A stretch of 64,000 nucleotides of DNA from Phycisphaeraceae bacterium D3-23 (GTDB lineage: Bacteria; Planctomycetota; Phycisphaerae; Phycisphaerales; Phycisphaeraceae), in assembly GCA_039555135.1 (NCBI GenBank), contig CP114179.1:2232001-2296000 (forward strand), given 5' to 3'. The position numbers and the translations under genes are program-made. Positions 49,140-58,418 of the stretch are shown here, piece by piece (positions within the stretch are counted from its first letter, which is position 1; the number at the start of each line of letters is the position of its first letter). The notes beneath the pieces were generated by a model, which made no database searches, was not told the DNA's origin, and saw nothing but the letters and a program-made list of their open reading frames with translations.

Positions 49140-50705
49140 CTATTCTTCCTCGGGCAGCAGGTGGCGCAAATCGCTGCTGGCCTGGTAGCGGATGCCGTTG
49201 TCGGTCAGGATCTCTTCGGTCGCGTCTTCTATCTCCTGACGCGAAAAGACGAGCGTCTCGGTCGCGATGCCCATGAACTCGATCACGACGAACTCGTCGT
49301 CGAGGCCGTAGAGGATCGTGACTAGGGACTCGAGGTTTGTGACGTCTTGCCCGTTGATACTTGCGATGACGGCGAGGTGGTGGCCGTCGTAGCCCTTGGT
49401 GATGCGGTGGTCAAACATCGGCGCGGCGACGACGACGAGTTCTTCGCCCTCGAAGGCGGGGGTGTCGCCGACACGGGTGACCAGCGGGCTCTCGATGTAG
49501 TTGAATAGCTGCAGGAATCGTGGGGGCAGCGCGCTCGCGACCTCGTCGGTCACTTGCGAAAACACGATCGGCCCGTAGATGAAGTAGCGCGGGTAGGCGT
49601 TGTCGCGCCGAAGAGACGGCATCAGCGAGGGCACCTGCAGCGGCGCGGGGACTGCGAGCTTGATCGATTCGCCGTCGCGAATGACGGTGAGTTCGACGGT
49701 GCCTTCGTCGTTGACCAGGTCGTGGACGAAATACCTAAAGTCGCCGCGCAGGTCGTCGCGGACCGGGCACTGGCCCTCGTTGTCGATGTCGTGTTCGCCG
49801 ATGTGGGTGATGACGTCCCAGGGCTGCAGGGGCGAGTCGGTGTCGTCTTGGACGCTGGTGACCATCATGCCAGTGACATCGCGTTCGAGGCCGAGCTTGG
49901 CGCGGAGCGCGTCGTTTTCGAGCGTCTGCATCGAGCCGAGTTGGAGTTCGGGTCGGCCGTCGTACGTGCCGTCGGCTGCGTCTTCGATGAAGTCGAGGAC
50001 TTCTTCGGCGGGGATGAGGTAGCCGATGTTGTCGGCCGAGCCGATGCCGGAGAACACGATGCCGACGATCTGCTTATCGATGAGCGCCGGGCCGCCGGAG
50101 TTGCCGGGGTTGAGCGCGGCGTCGACCTGGATGCGGAGCCCGATGAAGCCGTGGTTGTAGCTGGCGACCTCGATGCGTGAGACGATACCGCGGGTGACGG
50201 AGAGGTCGTCCCCGCCGACCGGGTAGCCGAAGGCGCTGATATCGCCGCGGATCGCGGGCAACTCGTCGGCGATGGGCAGCGGTGGCCGGTCGTCGAAGAA
50301 GTCGGTGTCGTCATCGACGATCTCTAACATCGCGAGGTCCACGCCCGGCGCGAACGCGACGACACGCGCCTCGATCCGGTCGGCGGACTGGTAGCCCTGG
50401 ATGTATACCCGGCTGGCATAGTTCACGACGTGCGCGTTCGTAATGATGCGGCCGCCTTCGATGATGACCCCCGTGCCCGAGCTTTCGGACGGGCCCTCCT
50501 TGCGCCACGGCTGGAACAAGTTGGGGTAGCGTGCGGTGGTGTGGATCTTCACGACCGACGCGCGGACATCCGCGTCGATCGCTTCGTCGGCCGCGGGGTC
50601 GTCGAGTAGCACTTGCGCGGGTGAGGGGGCGGCTACAACAAGCGAGAGGAGCGCGGCGGCGGCGAGCAAGACGGCGAACCGGCAGGAGGCAGGGGTCAGA
50701 GACAT
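49140..50705 (-). CDS. HtrA/DegP-like trypsin-fold serine protease with PDZ region
   Basis: ATG 50705 gives 521 residues with a signal peptide (FAVLLAAAALLSLVVAAPSPAQ). The catalytic triad is visible as H92 (ITNAHVV), D123 (GVDLAML) and S203 (NPGNSGGPAL), in the order of DegP. A PDZ-like segment follows (GMMVTSVQDDTDSPLQPWDVITHIGEHDI), and a long C-terminal region includes a possible second PDZ-like unit. This plan resembles the plant/planctomycete Deg group with large C-terminal extensions. A role in periplasmic protein quality control is inferred. It is monocistronic. Confidence 0.88.
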   Translation of the reverse strand: MSLTPASCRFAVLLAAAALLSLVVAAPSPAQVLLDDPAADEAIDADVRASVVKIHTTARYPNLFQPWRKEGPSESSGTGVIIEGGRIITNAHVVNYASRVYIQGYQSADRIEARVVAFAPGVDLAMLEIVDDDTDFFDDRPPLPIADELPAIRGDISAFGYPVGGDDLSVTRGIVSRIEVASYNHGFIGLRIQVDAALNPGNSGGPALIDKQIVGIVFSGIGSADNIGYLIPAEEVLDFIEDAADGTYDGRPELQLGSMQTLENDALRAKLGLERDVTGMMVTSVQDDTDSPLQPWDVITHIGEHDIDNEGQCPVRDDLRGDFRYFVHDLVNDEGTVELTVIRDGESIKLAVPAPLQVPSLMPSLRRDNAYPRYFIYGPIVFSQVTDEVASALPPRFLQLFNYIESPLVTRVGDTPAFEGEELVVVAAPMFDHRITKGYDGHHLAVIASINGQDVTNLESLVTILYGLDDEFVVIEFMGIATETLVFSRQEIEDATEEILTDNGIRYQASSDLRHLLPEEE

Positions 50706-50844
50706 CAGGTTTCCTTCATGCGGGGTGGGGTGGCTAAGCGGCCGTGGGTACGGCGCGGCCGGATTCACTGGCATTCCAGTATACGCGGGGTCTGGCGGGT
50801 GCTGCCGAATCAGTCTGGTGCGCGGATGCTCCGTCTAATAGGCA

Positions 50845-50865
50845 AACGCCGCAAGGTGCGGCGTT
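50845..50865 (-). terminator. Hairpin downstream of the zinc-ribbon gene
   Basis: AACGCCGCA-AGG-TGCGGCGTT is a perfect 9-bp stem with a 3-base loop, about 70 bp after the minus-strand zinc-ribbon stop and upstream of the protease gene. Only a short T-run follows on the minus strand. Confidence 0.55.
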
Positions 50866-50933
50866 CGCCAGGAGGAATCACGAGGGTGCATCTGTGTTTT
50901 GGAGTGGCTGGGGCCGCCTGTGTTGTCGAGGCA

Positions 50934-51230
50934 CTAGGCGTCGAGGTCGTCCGCGAGGATGAATGCGGGGTCTTCGGTGCCCGCGTCATCCGACTCAGCC
51001 AATTCACCCAGTGCCTCGGCGACCTGATTCGGGTTGGCTTCCTTCTGGATCGTGATGTTCCACATCACGTGGCCACAGCCCTGGCAAGCATGGGCGTGCA
51101 ATGGCTTGGGGTGTTTGTAGTTGCCGAAGATGTCTTTCTCACCGCTGACGGGCGACCACATCAGCGGGTTGTGCCCCGAGAAGACTTTGATGAGCTGGAC
51201 ATCGGACGATTGGCAGGCCGGGCATTGCAT
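50934..51230 (-). CDS. Small zinc-ribbon protein
   Basis: ATG 51230 gives 98 residues beginning MQCPACQSSDVQLI. Two Cys pairs (CPAC and CQGC in HACQGCGHVMWN) form a likely zinc ribbon, and the C-terminus is acidic. No catalytic domain is present and no specific family is recognised. The open frame extends further upstream, but that part contains no similarity and begins in a Cys/Phe-rich stretch. Confidence 0.65.
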   Translation of the reverse strand: MQCPACQSSDVQLIKVFSGHNPLMWSPVSGEKDIFGNYKHPKPLHAHACQGCGHVMWNITIQKEANPNQVAEALGELAESDDAGTEDPAFILADDLDA

Positions 51231-51409
51231 GATGGGTTCCCACAGGGTGAAACATGAACAGAAGAGATAGGGGTGAGACGCATGAAAGTCGATTGCGTTC
51301 CCCGGATAAAGACGGCTCAACAAACGGGCCGTTACGGAAAGGAATACAGAGGATACCGGCCGAGGATGCGGCGACGCAAGGGCTGAGCGGAATCGCTATT
51401 GCGTATGTA

Positions 51410-53191
51410 TTAGCGTGTCGGGGTTTTCGGCCTGGGATCGCGGGGCCGTAAGAGCACGAAGGCGTTTGGCTCGGGTCCGTAGGCGCTTGCGGATTCGGGC
51501 CAATGGGTAAGGGGGACAAGGTGGGCCGTGGCGGCTTGGCCCAGCCGGGGGTCGGCGCGGATGTCGTCCCAGGTCGATGCCGTCATCCAGACGAGCACGG
51601 GGTTCGGGGCGTCGGCGAAGGCGGTGTCCCAGGCGAAGCCCGGGGCGCCGGGCTCAATCCGTTTAGCGCCGGGTGAGCCGTAGAACACGAGGGCGGTCTC
51701 TTCGAAGCCGACGGTGTAGACGGTGGGCGGGTGGTCCGGGCTGCCGTGTTGCTGCGCGAGGTCGGTAAGCAGTGTCCGTGCCGAGCGCGGGGTGACGATG
51801 CGGTCTTCGAGGACGCTGCCCCAACCCCAGCCCACTACGAACGTGATGAAGGCGATCGTGAGGCCCGCGCCGCGCCGGTGCGGCGTGCGCCAGCACCAAG
51901 CAAACACGCCGACACCCAGCACGACCGCGAATAGCGGCGTGAGCTGTGCGGGGCCGGCATATTCGTAGGCATGAAGGAAGACGGACGGCCCGATAGCCAC
52001 ACAGGCGACGAACAGGAGCGTCGTGAGACCGGCCGGGCCACGCAGCCAGGCGAACAGCCCGAGGCCTGCTTGTGTAGTTGATGTGATGTCGTTGCGACGT
52101 TGCGCGAGCCAGTAGTCCAGCGACTCCGCCGCGAGCAACGCGATCATCGGTGTCAACGGCAGCAGATAATTCATGCGTTTGCCCGCGTTAAGCGAGAAGA
52201 CAAGCAGCGGCACCCCCAGCGCCAGCCACCACAGCGCGTTGGGCGATTGGCAAAGCTTCCGCAGCATCGAAACCGGGCCGCCGCGTGCCGACCATACGGC
52301 CCGCCCGACACGCGGCAGGTCGACCAGCATATTCGCCGGGTACAGACCCACGAGGTACACCGGCAGGAAGTACCACCACGCCTCGGCATGGTCGCCGCCC
52401 GCCGCGCTCCCGGCCGCGCGGTCCAGCGTCTCGTGACGCCAGAGCTCGACCGCCCCGGGATGTTTCTCAATGACCAGTACCACCCAGGCCAGCAGCGGCA
52501 GCGCCGCGATCGGCAACCCGGTCCAGATGCGCAGCCGACGCATCGCGTCCCACCGGCCTAGCAACGCCAGCCACAAGACCACGACGCCAACTGGTAATAG
52601 CACCAGGTGCGCCTTAGCGAACAGACCCAGCGCGACCCCGGCCCAGAAACCAAACACCCAGCCCCGTCCCACCCAGCCCACGCCCACCGCGTACCCGCAC
52701 GCCAGCACCCCGACCCAGCCCAGCGTCAGCCACGGGTCCGTCAGCGGCTGGCGCATCACCGCGACGAACAACGGTTGGACCCCAAGCAGCGCCGCCGCCA
52801 GCAGGCCGCGACGCGTCCCGCCCAGGCGTCGGCCAAAGAAGAACACCCCCACCACCAATGCCGACCCCGCGAGCGCCGACGGCGCACGCACCGCCCACTC
52901 GTTTTCGCCGAGCGCCGCGATCGAGACCGCCGATGCCCAGTACGCCAGGGGCGGCTTGGTCAGGTGCGCTTCGCCCCGGAACTCGGGCACCAGCCAAGAG
53001 CTTTCTCCCCTCGCCATTGCTTGGGCGATCACCGCGTACCGCGCCTCGGTTCGGCCGTTGAGCGGGTGATCGCCCAGCGACATCCACAGGGGCAAGACCG
53101 CCAGCGCCAGCACGCACACGATCCAATACCGTTTGGGATGTTGTTCAACTTCGGCCACAGCGCGGCGGGCTCCGTTCCACAGAGACCCCAC
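51410..53191 (-). CDS. ArnT/PMT-like membrane glycosyltransferase (GT39/GT83 type)
   Basis: 593 residues with about ten transmembrane helices. The N-terminal extracytoplasmic loop has DHPLNGRTEARYAVIAQAMARGESSWLVPEFRGEAHLTKPPLAYW, with the acidic residue and KPPL pattern of the ArnT/PMT group, which use polyprenyl-phosphate sugars to glycosylate lipid A or proteins. The C-terminal 120 residues form a soluble domain (HPPTVYTVGFEETALVFYG). The acceptor is unknown. The upstream neighbour rdgB is separated by repeat P2. Confidence 0.85.
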   Translation of the reverse strand: MGSLWNGARRAVAEVEQHPKRYWIVCVLALAVLPLWMSLGDHPLNGRTEARYAVIAQAMARGESSWLVPEFRGEAHLTKPPLAYWASAVSIAALGENEWAVRAPSALAGSALVVGVFFFGRRLGGTRRGLLAAALLGVQPLFVAVMRQPLTDPWLTLGWVGVLACGYAVGVGWVGRGWVFGFWAGVALGLFAKAHLVLLPVGVVVLWLALLGRWDAMRRLRIWTGLPIAALPLLAWVVLVIEKHPGAVELWRHETLDRAAGSAAGGDHAEAWWYFLPVYLVGLYPANMLVDLPRVGRAVWSARGGPVSMLRKLCQSPNALWWLALGVPLLVFSLNAGKRMNYLLPLTPMIALLAAESLDYWLAQRRNDITSTTQAGLGLFAWLRGPAGLTTLLFVACVAIGPSVFLHAYEYAGPAQLTPLFAVVLGVGVFAWCWRTPHRRGAGLTIAFITFVVGWGWGSVLEDRIVTPRSARTLLTDLAQQHGSPDHPPTVYTVGFEETALVFYGSPGAKRIEPGAPGFAWDTAFADAPNPVLVWMTASTWDDIRADPRLGQAATAHLVPLTHWPESASAYGPEPNAFVLLRPRDPRPKTPTR

Positions 53192-53215
53192 AGGATAGAC
53201 CCTGTGCCCTGCCCC

Positions 53216-53290
53216 GTTTAGCCGTCGCCCAACGGGCGGCGTGCTCAGTGAGTCAGCCCTAACGCGCCGCCCGTTGGGCGACGGCTAAAC
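53216..53290. repeat. Palindromic repeat P2, best-conserved copy
   Basis: Perfect 26-bp inverted arms (53216-53241 and 53265-53290; ends GTTTAGCCGTCGCCC and GGGCGACGGCTAAAC) with a 23-bp loop. It lies immediately after the rdgB stop codon and 25 bp before the glycosyltransferase start, and probably also works as a terminator. Confidence 0.85.
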
Positions 53291-53294
53291 AAGT

Positions 53295-53945
53295 TCACGC
53301 CAGCTTGAGCGCCGCCAGCATCTTCCGCGTCGCGTCGCCGCGGTGGCTGCGTTTGTTTTTTTCTACCGGCGCGAGCTGTGCGCTCGTGCAGCCGGCATCC
53401 GCCAGCCAGAACAGCGGGTCGTACCCGAAGCCGTTGGACCCGCAGCCACGCCAGGGCTGCGCGGGGTCGTCCGCCTGGTCGGGGGTGATGATCCGCCCCT
53501 CGAACGTGCCGCGCACGACGCACGACCGCCCGGCGTCGGCCGGGTCCACAAACGCCATCGCGCAGACGAACCGTGCGACACGTTGCGCGGCCGGGGTCTC
53601 GCCCAGCGCCGCCATCAGCTTACGGTTGTTCGCCGGGTCCACGACATCGCGTCCGCCTTCGACCCCGCTGTACCGCGCGCTCAAGACGCCCGGCTCACCG
53701 CCCAGCGCATCGACTTCGAGCCCGCTGTCGTCCGCCAAGCACGCCATGCCGGCCTGCTCGGCGTAGTACGCCGCCTTGAGCTCCGCGTTACCCTCAAACG
53801 TCGGCCGATCCTCCACCGGCTCGGGCACGGCGAGCCCGATGTCCGACAGCCCCACAAACGTGAGCGATCGACCGGGATGCTCCGCCGTGATCGCGCGGAT
53901 CTCGTCGAGCTTGTGCGGGTTGGAGGTGGCGATGAGGATGGGCAT
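53295..53945 (-). CDS. rdgB: XTP/dITP diphosphatase (RdgB/HAM1 family)
   Basis: RdgB removes non-canonical purine nucleotides such as dITP and XTP from the pool. ATG 53945 (MPILIATSNPHKLDEIRA) gives 216 residues; ATG 53960 is an equally possible start five codons upstream. Signatures: SNPHKLDEI, FEGNAELKAAYYAEQAGMACLADDSGLEVDAL, GVLSARYSG and the substrate-binding GSNGFGYDPLFW, followed by KNKRSHRGDATRK. Confidence 0.94.
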   Translation of the reverse strand: MPILIATSNPHKLDEIRAITAEHPGRSLTFVGLSDIGLAVPEPVEDRPTFEGNAELKAAYYAEQAGMACLADDSGLEVDALGGEPGVLSARYSGVEGGRDVVDPANNRKLMAALGETPAAQRVARFVCAMAFVDPADAGRSCVVRGTFEGRIITPDQADDPAQPWRGCGSNGFGYDPLFWLADAGCTSAQLAPVEKNKRSHRGDATRKMLAALKLA

Positions 53946-53985
53946 GGGTTTCCAACTCATTAGGTAGCCGCCAAGGAAGGCAATC

Positions 53986-54339
53986 CTAGCTCGGTTGGGA
54001 CAGCTCGACTTTGATCCCACTTCTTAGCTGAATCACTGCGCGGATGCCCCAGGGAGAAGGTTGGGGGGCCGCTTTTGTTATCGCATCGATTGAACTAGCC
54101 GACTTCATGGCTTCGTCGATGTTGGGCACATTCAGCCCCAGCCGGATATGGGTGGGCGGATTGGCTTGTGATGCGGGGTAGATTTCCAGGCACAAACCGG
54201 CCGTCTCGCATGCGTCATGGATCGGCCCTTGCCCGTGCTGATGCTCTTCAAACACCAAGCCGAATGCGGCCAACTCGTCCCGCAATCGTTCGCGATGATC
54301 GGTGTAGATCACGATCAGGTTGATGTGCGCTGGTGGCAT
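53986..54339 (-). CDS. VOC superfamily (glyoxalase/bleomycin-resistance-like) protein
   Basis: ATG 54339 (MPPAHINLIVIYTDH) gives 117 residues, a single VOC module. The pattern LIVIYTDHRERLRDELAAFGLVFEEHQHGQGPIHDACETAGLCLEIYPA matches a common VOC subgroup, with His (EEHQHG) and Glu (LEIYP) as candidate metal ligands. The substrate is unknown. The start is about 40 bp upstream of rdgB on the same strand. Confidence 0.75.
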   Translation of the reverse strand: MPPAHINLIVIYTDHRERLRDELAAFGLVFEEHQHGQGPIHDACETAGLCLEIYPASQANPPTHIRLGLNVPNIDEAMKSASSIDAITKAAPQPSPWGIRAVIQLRSGIKVELSQPS

Positions 54340-54377
54340 CTGACTTCCTTGGCGTTTTGGCGGTTCGCAATCTTCAT

Positions 54378-54638
54378 TCACCGCACCGACCGCGCCAGCG
54401 CGAACGTCCCCGTGATCACCGGCGAGATCGCCGCGATCGTGTACGCGCTGTAGAGGTTTTTCCCGCTGTGCCAAAACCAAAGCACCGCGACGACGACGCC
54501 CAGCACCGACACACCCAGCCCGAGAAAAAACGCCAGCTCGCTCCGCGGCGCACGCAGCGACGCCGCCACCGCCGCCCCGCCCAGCAGGATCGCGGGGACC
54601 ACCGTCGTCAGCGTCAGCATCGGGATCTCGGTGGGCAT
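54378..54638 (-). CDS. Small membrane protein next to the GH57 gene
   Basis: 86 residues with two or three hydrophobic segments (LTLTTVVPAILLGGAAVAASL, LAFFLGLGVSVLGVVVAVLWFW, AAISPVITGTFALA). It starts 2 bp after the GH57 stop codon, so it is cotranscribed. No family is recognised. Confidence 0.6.
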   Translation of the reverse strand: MPTEIPMLTLTTVVPAILLGGAAVAASLRAPRSELAFFLGLGVSVLGVVVAVLWFWHSGKNLYSAYTIAAISPVITGTFALARSVR

Positions 54639-54640
54639 GC

Positions 54641-56374
54641 CTACGCCTTCCACCAGCCCAGGTCGATCTCGGGGAAGATCACATCGTGGATGTGCGCATC
54701 GGCGATCTCGTGGCGCTCGACCTCGGTCAGCCCGCCGAGGTACGACGAGTCGGCCGCGACCTTCTCGGCGATATCCATCAGCGACTCGAAACGCGCGACG
54801 TGCTGCATAAAACGCTTGATCCCATAATCAATCGCCTGGCCCCGGCGGATCACGAACGGCCAGTCGCTCGCCTGCATCAACAACAACTCACGCCCCGCGT
54901 CTTCGAGCAGGCCCTTGAGTTCCGCGTTCGATTTTTCCTGCCACGGCAGCTCGCGCAGCGATCGGCCGAAGTTCGTCTCACAGCGGTACAAGATGTCCCA
55001 CATCCAGTCGACCTGCTCGTTGGTCCACACGCGGTGGTCGCCCTCCTCGCCCCACGACCCCTCGGGCATCGCCACGACCTTGTCGACAAACGTCTCTTCC
55101 AGGTACTCGCTCGTCGTCTTGCACGCGACCTCGGGGTCGGCGTTGAGCGAGAGCATCACGTCCCGCAAGAACTGCGGGCCCTCGAACCACCAGTGGCCAA
55201 ACAGCTCGGCATCGAACGTGCAGACGACGACGCCCTGCTTGCCGGTTTTGTCTTTGTATTGGCGTAGCCGATCCTTGACCATGTTGCAGAAATGGCTGGC
55301 GTGTTCGTGGACCTTGGTGTCGATGTTTTCGGGGTAGTAGAGGTGCTTATCGCCGAGGTCGGTCTTCTTGCCCGTGACTTTCCAGTAGCGGAGCCCCCGC
55401 TTGGCGCCCCACTGCTTGTGGAACTCGAGGTACTCGCCCGACGCCGGGTAGCCGAAGCTGCCCGACCAGACCTGCTCGCAGGCGACCTGGTCGCGTGCGA
55501 ATGCGATCGATCGGCCAAGCCCGTTGCCGTCCGAGTTCACCCAGTGCGCCTCGTTGACGCTCTGCCACCCGCGGTTGGGGTACTTCGCCGCCTCGTCCCA
55601 GCCGACCTTGTGCCAGTCGCCATCATTGAAGACGTACTCGCTCCGGCAGCCCTCGATCAAATGGTTCTCGACGAAGAAGTGCGTGATGCCTTCATCCGCC
55701 ACGAGGTGTTCGATGCCGACGCGGTAGTCCTGGTGCCCCCAGTTGATCGGCGGGTCCCACGGCCCGCCGGGCCGATACGCGCACTCGGGCAGCCACATGC
55801 CGGTGGGCTTGAAGCCGAGGATGCGCTCGCTCGATGCGACCCCCGCGCGGATCTGCGCACGGATGCTGGCGTCTTCAAAGAGCAGCGGCATGTAGCCGTG
55901 CGTCGCGTTGGAGGTGATGATCTCGACATAGCCCTTGCCCCCGTCCTGAGTCGCCCGCGCCGCAAAGGCCTTGGGGATATCGCGGTCGATCGCCCGGAAC
56001 TGTTCAAGGAGTTTCGTGTAGATGGCCGCCCACCGCTCGGCCAAGTAGACCATGTGCCCGTTGGGCGGGTCGTGCGTCTCGAACTCTTTTTTGTCTTGCT
56101 TCGCCCGCGCGATGCGGTCCTTAAGAAAATGCTCAAAGCCATCCTTGAAGTGCTCGTGGGTGAGCTGTTCGAGGAGGACGGGGGTGAGCCCCATGGTGAT
56201 CTTGGGGTTGCCGTTGAGGAACGCGCACTCGTCGAGCATCGCGAGGATGGGCAGGTAGGTCTCGGCCGCGGCTTCGTAAAGCCAGTCCTCGCCGTGGGGC
56301 CAGGTGCCGTGGCGGAGGACGTAGGGCAGGTGGCCGTGGAGGACGAGGCAGAAGGTGCCGAGGGGATCGCTCAT
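54641..56374 (-). CDS. GH57 family 1,4-alpha-glucan branching enzyme-like protein (DUF1957)
   Basis: ATG 56374 (MSDPLGTFCLVLHGHLPYVLRHG) gives 577 residues. GH57 signatures are HGHLPYV, the catalytic Glu in GMWLPECAY, and the catalytic Asp in VVCTFDAELFGHWW, followed by the C-terminal helical DUF1957 region (NFGRSLRELPWQEKSNAELKGLLEDAGRELLLMQASDWPF). The family makes alpha-1,6 branches in glycogen-like glucan. The GH13 and GH31 genes at 1.7-10.2 kb suggest active alpha-glucan metabolism in this organism. Confidence 0.92.
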   Translation of the reverse strand: MSDPLGTFCLVLHGHLPYVLRHGTWPHGEDWLYEAAAETYLPILAMLDECAFLNGNPKITMGLTPVLLEQLTHEHFKDGFEHFLKDRIARAKQDKKEFETHDPPNGHMVYLAERWAAIYTKLLEQFRAIDRDIPKAFAARATQDGGKGYVEIITSNATHGYMPLLFEDASIRAQIRAGVASSERILGFKPTGMWLPECAYRPGGPWDPPINWGHQDYRVGIEHLVADEGITHFFVENHLIEGCRSEYVFNDGDWHKVGWDEAAKYPNRGWQSVNEAHWVNSDGNGLGRSIAFARDQVACEQVWSGSFGYPASGEYLEFHKQWGAKRGLRYWKVTGKKTDLGDKHLYYPENIDTKVHEHASHFCNMVKDRLRQYKDKTGKQGVVVCTFDAELFGHWWFEGPQFLRDVMLSLNADPEVACKTTSEYLEETFVDKVVAMPEGSWGEEGDHRVWTNEQVDWMWDILYRCETNFGRSLRELPWQEKSNAELKGLLEDAGRELLLMQASDWPFVIRRGQAIDYGIKRFMQHVARFESLMDIAEKVAADSSYLGGLTEVERHEIADAHIHDVIFPEIDLGWWKA

Positions 56375-56432
56375 GGGGATATGGTACCCCACACGTTTAG
56401 CAGGCGACGCGCGGCAACTGATCGTCTAGCCG

Positions 56433-56711
56433 CTACCTGAGTTCTACTCCGCAATGAGGGCAGAGTTTCGGGTCATGATCCCGGATGTAGGCGGTGCAAT
56501 CAGGGCAGCGACTATTTTTGAATAGCGCTACGACGACCGCCACGGTTGTGCCGATCGCCAATGCAAAAAACACGACCGACCTCCCTTTGGCTGGAGCAAG
56601 GTCCAACAAGACGACGGCGAGTCCCGCGACCCAAACGAGCACGATCCAGAATGACACCCATATTGATCGGCGCTGCTGCATGCGCCACCGAGTGGGTGTG
56701 TTCTCAGCCAT
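56433..56711 (-). CDS. Small membrane protein with C-terminal zinc ribbon
   Basis: 92 residues: two transmembrane helices (WVSFWIVLVWVAGLAVVLLDL and VVFFALAIGTTVAVVVALF) and a C-terminal zinc ribbon (SRCPDCTAYIRDHDPKLCPHCGVEL). Function unknown. Confidence 0.65.
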   Translation of the reverse strand: MAENTPTRWRMQQRRSIWVSFWIVLVWVAGLAVVLLDLAPAKGRSVVFFALAIGTTVAVVVALFKNSRCPDCTAYIRDHDPKLCPHCGVELR

Positions 56712-56786
56712 CGCCCTATTCTAGAGCCCGTTGGTACGCAGGTCAGCAGATCCTCCAGGCGGTGATCTCAGCACTGCAGATCCCCC

Positions 56787-57599
56787 CTACTCCACCACCT
56801 CCAGCACCACCAACACCGGTGCATGGTCCGATGCCAACGGCTCGTCGAGCACCCGCACCTCCAGGACGCGCCAGCGGTCGACCGGGTAGGCGAAGACGTA
56901 GTCGATGCGTTTGATAGACGGGTTGGAGGGGAACGTGGGCTGGGGGTCGCCGAAGTGGTCGGCGGTGTCGAGCCAGCGGGCTGTCATGGCGTTGTGGCCC
57001 GGCGCTCCGGGGGTGAAGTTGAAGTCGCCGGCGATGAGGACGAGGCGGTTGGGGTCGACGAGGAGTTGGTCATTGATCTGGCCGACCTGCGACAGCCGGG
57101 CCTCGGCGGCATAGGGGCTGAGGTGGGCCCCGGCGAAGGTCACGGTCGGCCCCTCGTCGCCCCAGGGGTGCAGCCCGACGACCGCGATCGCGAGCATGGC
57201 CAGGTCCGGCTCGATGCCGGCGGTGTCGAGGCCCGCGGGTACGCCTTCGATCGGGACGCGGGTGAGGATGGCCTCGCCGTAGAGCCCGCCGTCATACGGC
57301 TTGGCGGAGACGAAGTAAGGGTACATGCCGGTGTGTTCGCCGAGAACCGCGGGCTGGTCCACGCCACTGGATCGGCCGGTCGCGACATCGACCTCCTGTA
57401 GCGCGACAACGTCCGGCTCAACCGATCGGATGATGTCGGCCAATCGCTTGTAGTCGAACTCGCCGTCGGTGCCCTGTGCGTGGTGAATGTTGTAGGTGAG
57501 TACGCGGAGGCGGCGGGGCGCATCTGCATCGGGCGTCGTGCCGCACGCGACAAGCATGGTGAACAGCGGCAGGATGAATGCGGCGCGGACCTTCCACAT
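56787..57599 (-). CDS. Endonuclease/exonuclease/phosphatase (EEP) family lipoprotein, tandem copy
   Basis: 270 residues with a lipoprotein signal (FILPLFTMLVAC, lipobox VAC). The EEP fold follows: LRVLTYNIHHAQGTDGEFDYKRLADIIRSVEPDVVALQEVD (catalytic Asn and Glu), LIAGDFNFTPG (Asp/Asn) and the C-terminal SDHAPVLV (Asp-His). The substrate may be a phosphodiester such as nucleic acid or a phospholipid. It follows its close paralogue after 3 bp. Confidence 0.87.
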   Translation of the reverse strand: MWKVRAAFILPLFTMLVACGTTPDADAPRRLRVLTYNIHHAQGTDGEFDYKRLADIIRSVEPDVVALQEVDVATGRSSGVDQPAVLGEHTGMYPYFVSAKPYDGGLYGEAILTRVPIEGVPAGLDTAGIEPDLAMLAIAVVGLHPWGDEGPTVTFAGAHLSPYAAEARLSQVGQINDQLLVDPNRLVLIAGDFNFTPGAPGHNAMTARWLDTADHFGDPQPTFPSNPSIKRIDYVFAYPVDRWRVLEVRVLDEPLASDHAPVLVVLEVVE

Positions 57600-57602
57600 G
57601 GT

Positions 57603-58418
57603 TTACTCGTTGACCTCCAGCACCACCAACACCGGCGTGTGGTCGGAGGCGACTTGCTCGTCGATCACGCGGACCTCGACGATGGTCCACGCCCCTGCGG
57701 GCCGAGCGAAGACGTAGTCGATACGTGAGCGTGGGCTGGTGGCGGGGATGGTGGGCTGGGGGTCGCCGAAGAGTTGGGCGGTGTCGGTCCACCGGCGGGC
57801 CATCTCGTTGTAGGCGGCGGTGTCGGGGGTGAAGTTGAAGTCGCCGGCAATGAGGGTGCGTTGGCGGATCTGCGGGAAGGCGGCGTTGATCTCGCGGGCT
57901 TGGGCGAGCCGGGTCTGGGCGGACTGGTGGCACAGGTGGGTCCCGGCGAAGACGACATCCGGCCCATCGTCGCCCCACGGCCGAACGCGGACCGCGGCGA
58001 CGGCACGCGGCTCCTGGCCCGGGGCGCAGGACAGGTTGACGGTCCACGCCTCCTCGATCGGGAAGCGGGAAAGCACGCCTTCGCCGTAGCCCCCGCCGTT
58101 GTAGGGCATCGCCTCGGCAAAGGTGTGGTGCATGCCTGTGAGCTCGCCGAGCCGGGCGGCTTGGTCGACGCCGCTGGATCGGCCGGTTGCGCGGTCGACC
58201 TCCTGTAGCGCGACGAGGTCGGGGTCGACCGACTGGATCACGGCCGCGAGGCGTTCGTAGTCGAACACGCGGTCCATGCCTTCGCCGTGGTGGATGTTGT
58301 AGGTCAGGACGCGGAGCTGCTTGGGCGGGTCAACCGTGGCGTCAGTCTGGGTGTTGGACCGGCAGCCGACAGTCAGCGCCAGCAGCGTCGCGACGAGTAG
58401 GCAATGAAGATGTTTCAT
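57603..58418 (-). CDS. Endonuclease/exonuclease/phosphatase (EEP) family lipoprotein, first copy
   Basis: ATG 58418 (MKHLHCLLVATLLALTVGC) gives 271 residues with a clear lipobox (TVGC). The EEP motifs are the same as in the downstream copy: LTYNIHHGEGMDRVFDYERL, VALQEVDRATGRSSGVDQ, LIAGDFNFTPD, SRIDYVFARP and SDHTPVLVVLE. The two proteins are similar along their whole length. TATCCT lies 8 bp before the ATG with no Shine-Dalgarno, possibly another near-leaderless start. Confidence 0.87.
   Translation of the reverse strand: MKHLHCLLVATLLALTVGCRSNTQTDATVDPPKQLRVLTYNIHHGEGMDRVFDYERLAAVIQSVDPDLVALQEVDRATGRSSGVDQAARLGELTGMHHTFAEAMPYNGGGYGEGVLSRFPIEEAWTVNLSCAPGQEPRAVAAVRVRPWGDDGPDVVFAGTHLCHQSAQTRLAQAREINAAFPQIRQRTLIAGDFNFTPDTAAYNEMARRWTDTAQLFGDPQPTIPATSPRSRIDYVFARPAGAWTIVEVRVIDEQVASDHTPVLVVLEVNE

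Noticed and set aside
53216-53290. The P2 palindrome as a CRISPR-like or attachment site
   Set aside because: There is no array of spaced direct repeats and no integrase nearby; other copies show it is a dispersed palindrome.
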